Positions 58,324-64,000 of a stretch of DNA of 64,000 bases are shown one piece after another. The stretch lies in contig CBFHVV010000002.1 of assembly GCA_965658965.1 (NCBI GenBank), forward strand, positions 1 to 64,000. Reading direction: 5' to 3'. A model generated the notes under the pieces. The model saw nothing but the letters and a program-made list of their open reading frames with translations. It was not told the DNA's origin and ran no database searches. Made by a program: the position numbers and the translations under genes. The stretch's first letter is position 1. The number at the start of each line of letters is the position of its first letter. This stretch comes from Croceimicrobium sp965658965. GTDB lineage: Bacteria; Bacteroidota; Bacteroidia; Flavobacteriales; Schleiferiaceae.

Positions 58324-61113
58324 ATGGAATACGCATTTAACGAAATTGAGAAGAAGTGGCGAGCTTATTGGGCCGCTCAAAAAACTTTCGCCGCCAAGGA
58401 AGATAGTGATAAACCTAAGTTTTATGGCTTGGATATGTTTCCTTATCCTTCTGGGGCGGGTTTGCATGTAGGGCATCCTTTAGGTTATATTGCCTCTGAT
58501 ATTGTAGCTCGTTACAAGCGCCATCAAGGTTTTAATGTTCTACACCCAATGGGTTACGATTCATTCGGTTTGCCAGCAGAACAGTATGCGATTCAAACCG
58601 GACAGCACCCCGCTGTGACCACCGAAGAAAATATTAAGCGTTACCGCGAGCAATTAGATCAGATCGGTTTTTCCTTTGACTGGGATCGGGAGGTACGCAC
58701 TTCAAATCCAGATTTTTACCGTTGGACTCAGTGGATATTTTTACAGCTTTTCGATAGCTGGTATGATGAAGCGGCTCAGCAGGCTAAGTCCATAGAAGAA
58801 TTAATAGGGCATCTACATAAGTATGGTACCGAGGATTTACACGCTACTGCAGGCGAAGAGCTAAATATAACACCCGAAGAGTGGGAAGGCTTTGATGAAA
58901 AAGTTCGCGAGCAGATTCTGCAGAATTATCGCTTGGCCTATCGCAGTGAAAGCACAGTTAATTGGTGCCCAGCCCTGGGTACAGTATTGGCCAATGATGA
59001 GGTGAAAGATGGTTTAAGTGAACGCGGTGGGCACCCAGTAGTGCAAAAGAAAATGATGCAATGGAGTATGCGAATTACCGCTTATGCAGAAAGGTTATTA
59101 GCCGGTTTAGATACAATTGACTGGACTGATTCACTTAAAGATGCACAACGTAATTGGATTGGTCGCTCTGAGGGTGCCCTTTTGAGTTTTGCCTTGGAAA
59201 ATCACCAAGATAAAATTCAGGTTTTTAGTACCCGTCCCGACACTATTTTTGGGGCTACTTTTATGGTCTTGGCGCCCGAACATTACTTGGTTGATGAAAT
59301 TACTACAGCTGAACAAAGTGCAGAAGTGGTCGCTTATCAGGAGCAGGCAGCACGCAAGTCAGAGCGTGATAGAATGACCGAAGTGAAAACGATTAGTGGT
59401 GCTTTTACTGGCGCTTATGCCATCCATCCTTTTAGTGGTAAGAAAGTGCCAATTTGGATTGGTGATTATGTTCTGGCTTCCTATGGAACGGGCGCTGTAA
59501 TGGCAGTTCCAGCGCATGATAGTCGCGACTGGGCTTTTGCTAAGCATTTTAATATTCCTATTGTTGAAGTTGTGGCCGGAGGTGATATCGAGGTGGCTTC
59601 TTACGATGCAAAAACTGGTAAGTTAGTTAATAGCGATTTCTTAAATGGCTTGGAAGTAAAAGAGGCCATCGCTAAGGCCATTGAGGCAGTGGAACAGCAA
59701 AAAATTGGAGAGGCACAAATTAATTTTCGCCTGCGCGATGCAGTTTTTGGCCGTCAGCGTTATTGGGGTGAGCCTATTCCAATCTATTTTAAAGATGGAT
59801 TGCCAAGGCGAGTGAAAGAGGAACATCTGCCTTTAAATTTACCAGCAGTAGATGCTTTTTTGCCTACAGAAGACGGTGAGCCGCCTTTGGCTCGGGCACA
59901 GAAATGGTCTTATCATCCAGATAAGGGTGTGGTAAATGCAGCAGAAGGTTACCCCTTAGAAACTACCACCATGCCTGGTTGGGCAGGGAGTTCTTGGTAC
60001 GACTTGCGGTATATGGATTCTCAGAATGAAGAAACCCTGGTTTCGGAGGAGAAAGCAGATTATTGGCGCGATGTAGATTTATACATTGGCGGCAACGAAC
60101 ATGCTACTGGGCATTTATTATACACTCGCTTTTGGCATAAGTTTTTAAAAGACCGCGGTTTAGTAAAAGAGGAGGAGCCTTTTAAAAAGTTGATTAACCA
60201 AGGGATGATTTTGGGTTACTCTGCTTTTGCCTATAGAGTGGAGGGTGAGAATACTTTTGTTTCGGCTGAATTAGCCGATCAGTACTCTTGCACTAAAGTT
60301 CATGTGGATGTAAATATGGTAAGTGCTTCTGATGAATTGGATACCGAAGCTTTTAAAGCTTGGCGCGATGACCTAGCCTCTGCAAAACTTGTTTTCAAGG
60401 ATGCATTTAAAGTTAATCGCGAAGTAGAAAAAATGTCGAAATCGAAGTTTAATGTTGTAAACCCCGATGATATCATTGCTCAGTATGGAGCAGATACTTT
60501 GCGTTTGTACGAAATGTTCCTCGGACCTTTAGAGCAGAGTAAACCCTGGAATACTGCCGGTATCAGTGGTGTGCATAATTTCTTACGAAAGCTCTGGCGC
60601 CTGTATTTTAAGGATGGCGAATTCTCTTTAAGCGAAGCGCAAGCAAACGAAAAGGAATTAAAGGTTTTGCATACTTTAATTAAAAAAGTAAACGAAGATA
60701 TCCATAGCTTTAGTTTCAATACCACTGTAAGTGCCTTAATGATTGCAGTTAATGGCTTAACTGATTTAAAGTGCACTAAAAGGGAAATATTAGAAAAGCT
60801 ACCAGTTTTAATCTCCCCCTTCGCGCCGCATATTGCCGAAGAGCTATGGAGTAGATTGGGTAATACCGAGAGTATTACTTATGTTAGTTTTCCAAAGCAT
60901 GAGGAGAAGTTTTTAACCGAAAGCAATCACAATTACCCAGTATCATTCAACGGTAAAATGCGTTTTACGCATCAGCTAGCCTTAAATTTAAGCAAAGAGG
61001 AAATAGAAAAAGCGGTAATGGCATTAGAGCGGACCCAGCAGTACTTGGAAGGTAAAACTATTCGAAAGGTGATAATTGTACCCGGTAAAATTGTGAATAT
61101 TGTAGCCAATTGA
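58324..61113 (+). CDS. leuS: Leucyl-tRNA synthetase
   Basis: 929 residues from the ATG at 58324; an in-frame TTG at 58309 adds five residues and is less likely. The HIGH motif is GAGLHVGHPLGY, the class I KMSKS is EKMSKSKFNVVNPDD, and a CP1 editing domain is present (MAVPAHDSRDWAF). It charges tRNA-Leu and edits mischarged tRNA. Divergent from trhO. Confidence 0.97.
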   Translation: MEYAFNEIEKKWRAYWAAQKTFAAKEDSDKPKFYGLDMFPYPSGAGLHVGHPLGYIASDIVARYKRHQGFNVLHPMGYDSFGLPAEQYAIQTGQHPAVTTEENIKRYREQLDQIGFSFDWDREVRTSNPDFYRWTQWIFLQLFDSWYDEAAQQAKSIEELIGHLHKYGTEDLHATAGEELNITPEEWEGFDEKVREQILQNYRLAYRSESTVNWCPALGTVLANDEVKDGLSERGGHPVVQKKMMQWSMRITAYAERLLAGLDTIDWTDSLKDAQRNWIGRSEGALLSFALENHQDKIQVFSTRPDTIFGATFMVLAPEHYLVDEITTAEQSAEVVAYQEQAARKSERDRMTEVKTISGAFTGAYAIHPFSGKKVPIWIGDYVLASYGTGAVMAVPAHDSRDWAFAKHFNIPIVEVVAGGDIEVASYDAKTGKLVNSDFLNGLEVKEAIAKAIEAVEQQKIGEAQINFRLRDAVFGRQRYWGEPIPIYFKDGLPRRVKEEHLPLNLPAVDAFLPTEDGEPPLARAQKWSYHPDKGVVNAAEGYPLETTTMPGWAGSSWYDLRYMDSQNEETLVSEEKADYWRDVDLYIGGNEHATGHLLYTRFWHKFLKDRGLVKEEEPFKKLINQGMILGYSAFAYRVEGENTFVSAELADQYSCTKVHVDVNMVSASDELDTEAFKAWRDDLASAKLVFKDAFKVNREVEKMSKSKFNVVNPDDIIAQYGADTLRLYEMFLGPLEQSKPWNTAGISGVHNFLRKLWRLYFKDGEFSLSEAQANEKELKVLHTLIKKVNEDIHSFSFNTTVSALMIAVNGLTDLKCTKREILEKLPVLISPFAPHIAEELWSRLGNTESITYVSFPKHEEKFLTESNHNYPVSFNGKMRFTHQLALNLSKEEIEKAVMALERTQQYLEGKTIRKVIIVPGKIVNIVAN

Positions 61114-61176
61114 TTGCGGGCAAATAGCAGCTTAATGCAGAAGGTCGCTTGGAAATGATTAAATTCACATCCTCTA

Positions 61177-61434
61177 ATGCGACCCGGTGCCCCGTCCATA
61201 TTGCCCAAAAAAGAGAAGAAAAAAAAGTCTAATAAAAAGACTATGCTCATTCGTGATGCATTTGGTTTTTTTTTCAAGTCTGCGGGCTTAATTCTTTGGT
61301 TTGTAGTTTTTTTGCTGGCACTCTTGGAAATTAAACGCTACTATAATATTGATGTAATTCCAGGTTATGACAGCTCTGTAGACGACGTTTACGGAGCTGC
61401 CCGAGGAACGCTCTCCGAACTTTTTGGCGAATAG
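61177..61434 (+). CDS. Small single-helix membrane protein
   Basis: 85 residues. A very basic N-terminus (KKEKKKKSNKK) precedes one membrane helix (about 34-52), then EIKRYYNIDVIPGYDSSVDDVYGAARG. The positive charge before the helix predicts a cytoplasmic N-terminus. I do not recognise a family. It sits 63 bp after leuS and 50 bp before the next gene on the same strand. Confidence 0.55.
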   Translation: MRPGAPSILPKKEKKKKSNKKTMLIRDAFGFFFKSAGLILWFVVFLLALLEIKRYYNIDVIPGYDSSVDDVYGAARGTLSELFGE

Positions 61435-61484
61435 GCAATGCAATTATTGGCACTGCGTTTGTAATAATTATTCAAAGTCCACCC

Positions 61485-62294
61485 ATGAAAAGTCTTATAG
61501 TACTATCTATTGCGGCACTAACTTTTATGCCGCTTTCGCAAGATGAGGCAGCTAGTGAAATGCCTACTATTGATAACTTACGCAACCTTAAAGCTAATTC
61601 CTTTAAAGTAGGCGAGAAGTTGAGCTATTCTATTAGTTACGGCTTTATTGATGCAGGAGAGGCAAGCCTAAGCGTAACAGAAATTACTAAGAAGTCTGGT
61701 CGCCCTGTTTATCATGCAGTAGGTATAGGCCGCACGGTAGGAATGGCAGAATGGTTTTTTAAAACCCGCGATCGCTACGAGTCTTATATCGATACTGAGG
61801 CTATTGTGCCTTGGGAGTTTATCCGTGACGTTAACGAAGGCGGCTATATTATTAAGCGCCATTTAATTTTTGATCAGCACAAACAAAAGGTTTTTGATAA
61901 AGAGGCACCGCAAAAAGGACGCTTTAGTTATGAGCCTTATGCACAGGATATGTTAAGTGCTTTTTACTACGCTCGTAGTGTTAGAACAGATACGCTAAAA
62001 AAAGGCGATATGATTAGTTTTAATATGTTTTTAGATCACGAGCAGTTCCCCTTTAAGCTGCATTACTTGGGTAAAGAAATGGTTAAAACTGAAAAAGGTA
62101 AGGTGCAGTGTTTAAAGTTGAAACCTAGTTTACAAGAAGGGCGGATTTTTGATGAAAATGAGGGAATGACAATTTATGTAAGCGATGATGTAAACAAAGT
62201 GCCTGTTTTAATAGAAAGCCAATTAGTGGTAGGTAGCATAAAGGTGAAGTTGGAAAATACCGAGAATTTAATCCGACCAATAAGCTATCGTTAA
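61485..62294 (+). CDS. DUF3108 domain-containing periplasmic protein
   Basis: 269 residues with a signal peptide (about 1-18). The motif KLSYSISYGFIDAGEASLSV marks the DUF3108 family, which is beta-rich and lies in the periplasm or on the outer membrane. Its function is unknown. It precedes the tryptophan dioxygenase gene, which has its own -7 box. Confidence 0.85.
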   Translation: MKSLIVLSIAALTFMPLSQDEAASEMPTIDNLRNLKANSFKVGEKLSYSISYGFIDAGEASLSVTEITKKSGRPVYHAVGIGRTVGMAEWFFKTRDRYESYIDTEAIVPWEFIRDVNEGGYIIKRHLIFDQHKQKVFDKEAPQKGRFSYEPYAQDMLSAFYYARSVRTDTLKKGDMISFNMFLDHEQFPFKLHYLGKEMVKTEKGKVQCLKLKPSLQEGRIFDENEGMTIYVSDDVNKVPVLIESQLVVGSIKVKLENTENLIRPISYR

Positions 62295-62310
62295 ACAAAT
62301 TCTATTTAGA

Positions 62311-62318
62311 TACCTTTG
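62311..62318 (+). promoter_or_regulatory. -7 box of the tryptophan dioxygenase gene
   Basis: TACCTTTG, a perfect TAnnTTTG match, 21 bp before the ATG at 62339. No FNR-like dyad at the 29.5 bp position. Confidence 0.5.
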
Positions 62319-62338
62319 AGCTTCTAATACTAGTGATA

Positions 62339-63319
62339 ATGCCTAACAAAGTTCCGGTTGGCCCAGAAATTCAAGAGCGTTTAGATCAATTAGCAGAGAA
62401 ATATCAAGCTAGTGGTCAAGAGTTATTGGACTTCTTAGATGGTCTTTTATATCAAGATTATAATACCTATTGGGATTATATTCATTTAGACACCCTCCTA
62501 AGTCTCCAAAGTCCGGTAACCGATATTCCTGATGAAGAAATCTTTATCATGTATCATCAAATTACCGAATTGTACTTTAAACTTTCTCTGCACGAGTTGA
62601 ACCAATTGGCTTCAGCCGAGGAGCTGACTGCAGAAATGTTTACTGCTAAATTAGGTAGGATTAATAGGTACTTCGAGGCGCTTACGCATTCTTTTGCGGT
62701 AATGATGGATGGAATGGATCGTCATCAATTTCTGAAGTTTAGAATGTCCCTAATACCAGCGAGTGGCTTTCAGTCGGTTCAGTACCGCTTAATAGAGCTT
62801 TGTGCCACCGATATGGTTAACCTAGTAGACCAAGAGGTTCGCCCCGCTTTTTTAGATAAGAAGAAGTCGGTAGAAGATATGTATCAGTACATCTATTGGA
62901 AAAAGGGTGCTACTATCGCAGAAACAGGGACTAAAACCCTTACTCTTAAGCAGTTTGAATTAAAGTATTCTGATAAAATTATTCGTCACGCCAAAGAATT
63001 TAGTGACAAAAACATTTGGCAACTCTATCTAAAACTCAAACCAGCGGAGCAAGCCCATCAGGAATTAAAGGATCAGCTGAGGTTATTAGACCTTAATGTG
63101 AATGTTTTTTGGCCTCTTCAGCATTATAAAACTTCGGTTGTTTATTTGGCTCGTCGTCCAGCTGATGTTCGCGCGACTGGCGGAACCAATTGGCAAAAAT
63201 ATTTACCCCCGCGTTTTCAAAAGCGTATTTTTTATCCAGAACTTTGGACAGACCAAGAAAAAGAGGAGTGGGGTAAGTCTTGGGTTAACCAAGTTTTGGA
63301 TGAGGTAAAGAATTCTTAA
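62339..63319 (+). CDS. kynA: Tryptophan 2,3-dioxygenase
   Basis: 326 residues from the ATG at 62339 (a GTG two codons upstream is less likely). MYHQITELYFKLSLHEL and RMSLIPASGFQSVQYR are characteristic of the helical haem enzyme that opens the indole ring of tryptophan to N-formylkynurenine with oxygen. No kynureninase or kynurenine monooxygenase gene is seen in the window. The M23 gene follows. Confidence 0.93.
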   Translation: MPNKVPVGPEIQERLDQLAEKYQASGQELLDFLDGLLYQDYNTYWDYIHLDTLLSLQSPVTDIPDEEIFIMYHQITELYFKLSLHELNQLASAEELTAEMFTAKLGRINRYFEALTHSFAVMMDGMDRHQFLKFRMSLIPASGFQSVQYRLIELCATDMVNLVDQEVRPAFLDKKKSVEDMYQYIYWKKGATIAETGTKTLTLKQFELKYSDKIIRHAKEFSDKNIWQLYLKLKPAEQAHQELKDQLRLLDLNVNVFWPLQHYKTSVVYLARRPADVRATGGTNWQKYLPPRFQKRIFYPELWTDQEKEEWGKSWVNQVLDEVKNS

Positions 63320-63378
63320 TTTTCTTCTGCGGCAGATAATATTTTGTCATTCAGATCGTTTGGTTCTCAGAGCAAATG

Positions 63379-63386
63379 TATATTTG
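63379..63386 (+). promoter_or_regulatory. -7 box of the M23-like gene
   Basis: TATATTTG, a perfect TAnnTTTG box, 29 bp before the ATG at 63416. Confidence 0.5.
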
Positions 63387-63415
63387 CGGCCAATTTGCAA
63401 ACCACTCAATTAAGT

Positions 63416-64000
63416 ATGAATCAAAAGCTCAAAATCGCATTAGCTTTTTTAGTGCTGATCATTCCTTTGGTAATTCTAAACAACCTGGGCCTGTTCGATC
63501 GCTTTGTTAAAGATGATAGCCCGACCATTTTAGAAGAAAGCATTAAAGAGGAAGAAGCAATTCCCGCTCTTAGTGCCACTAAGTTTGGCATACCAGTAGA
63601 TTCTTTTAATGTAGTAGAGTCTATCGTAGAGCGCGGTGAGAGTTTTGGCAATATCCTTTTAAACTTCGGAGTAGATTACGCTACAATCCATAAAGTAGCA
63701 ACAGACTTTAAAGACGTTTTTGACGTGCGCTCTTTACGCTCGGGCAAGCCTTATGCACTTTTTTGTGATAAAAAAGATACGAATGTGGCGCGCTATATGG
63801 TTTACCAAGCATCTGCCATTAATTATGTGGTTTTCGACTTAAGTGATAGTGTTAATGTTTACCGCGGTGAAGAAGAGGTTAAGGTTGTGACCAAAGGCAT
63901 AAGTGGCCTTATAAATTCATCGCTATATCAAAGTTTACTGGATAAGGGTGGCTCTCCTGCTTTAGTGGTGGAGCTTTCTAAAGTCTATGCTTGGACCATC
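63416..64000 (+). CDS. N-terminal part of an M23-type cell-wall peptidase, 3' end outside the window
   Basis: 195 residues visible. An N-terminal membrane anchor or signal segment (LAFLVLIIPLVILNNLGLF), then IVERGESFGNILLNFGVDYATI, a LysM/OapA-like domain that precedes the catalytic part in DD-endopeptidase-type M23 proteins. The catalytic HxH region must lie beyond base 64000, so the peptidase call is inferred from the N-terminal architecture. Confidence 0.65.
   Translation, partial: MNQKLKIALAFLVLIIPLVILNNLGLFDRFVKDDSPTILEESIKEEEAIPALSATKFGIPVDSFNVVESIVERGESFGNILLNFGVDYATIHKVATDFKDVFDVRSLRSGKPYALFCDKKDTNVARYMVYQASAINYVVFDLSDSVNVYRGEEEVKVVTKGISGLINSSLYQSLLDKGGSPALVVELSKVYAWTI

Overview
The window looks like chromosomal DNA of a marine-type Bacteroidota, most likely order Flavobacteriales. 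The signs are many -7 promoter boxes of the TAnnTTTG type, a type IX secretion sorting domain, a fused ccoN-ccoO gene, a SusC-free set of outer-membrane barrel proteins and a DUF5686 protein. I would not name a genus from sequence alone. No transposase, integrase, phage gene, rRNA or CRISPR array is visible. It is mostly an ordinary housekeeping segment, so the interest lies in regulation and in the intergenic regions.

Layout: 1-9488 (+) carries a partial outer-membrane protein, ComF, two envelope lipoproteins (Ig-like and OmpA), a histidine kinase, hemW and a cyclase-family hydrolase. 9489-10192 is a 704 bp gene-poor stretch with two copies of a minus-strand small RNA. 10193-18600 is a haem and cbb3 oxidase block: hemJ, hemN, and ccoS-ccoNO-ccoQ-ccoP-ccoG-ccoH-safE. 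18632-29327 holds a CPBP protease, dusB, an FtsX permease, rbfA, acylphosphatase, an RND transporter, an aldehyde dehydrogenase, a degenerate HAD-like protein, an alpha/beta hydrolase-OsmC fusion and an FAD reductase. 29367-35584 holds two cNMP/Crp-fold proteins (one an FNR-type regulator), the copper ATPase ccoI, yceI and a porin. 36329-36841 is a second gene-poor stretch with nested inverted repeats. 36842-39084 is an ExbB/ExbD energy-transduction operon. tRNA-Ser(GGA) follows, with a repeat-rich flank and a frameshifted T9SS-exported protein. 40797-49620 carries asparaginase, TatD, sucB-sucA, a small barrel protein, a polyprenyl synthase and rfbA. 49631-58190 carries a second RND protein, a DUF5686 protein, hpd-hmgA (tyrosine breakdown) and trhO. 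58324-64000 carries leuS, two envelope proteins, tryptophan 2,3-dioxygenase and a partial M23-type peptidase.

Main observation: a 12-bp dyad, consensus TGAY-N4-GTCA, recurs upstream of hemN, the cco operon, ccoI, a cNMP-domain gene, yceI-porin and trhO, with a weaker copy at hmgA. In nearly every case its centre lies exactly 29.5 bp upstream of a -7 box, which puts it near -41. An FNR-type regulator is encoded in the same window. About ten other promoters in the window show no such site at that position. This is a coherent low-oxygen respiration, haem and copper regulon that can be read directly from the sequence.

Second observation: two perfect 64-bp copies of a putative small RNA, each with its own non-homologous promoter at the same distance and each ending in an intrinsic terminator.
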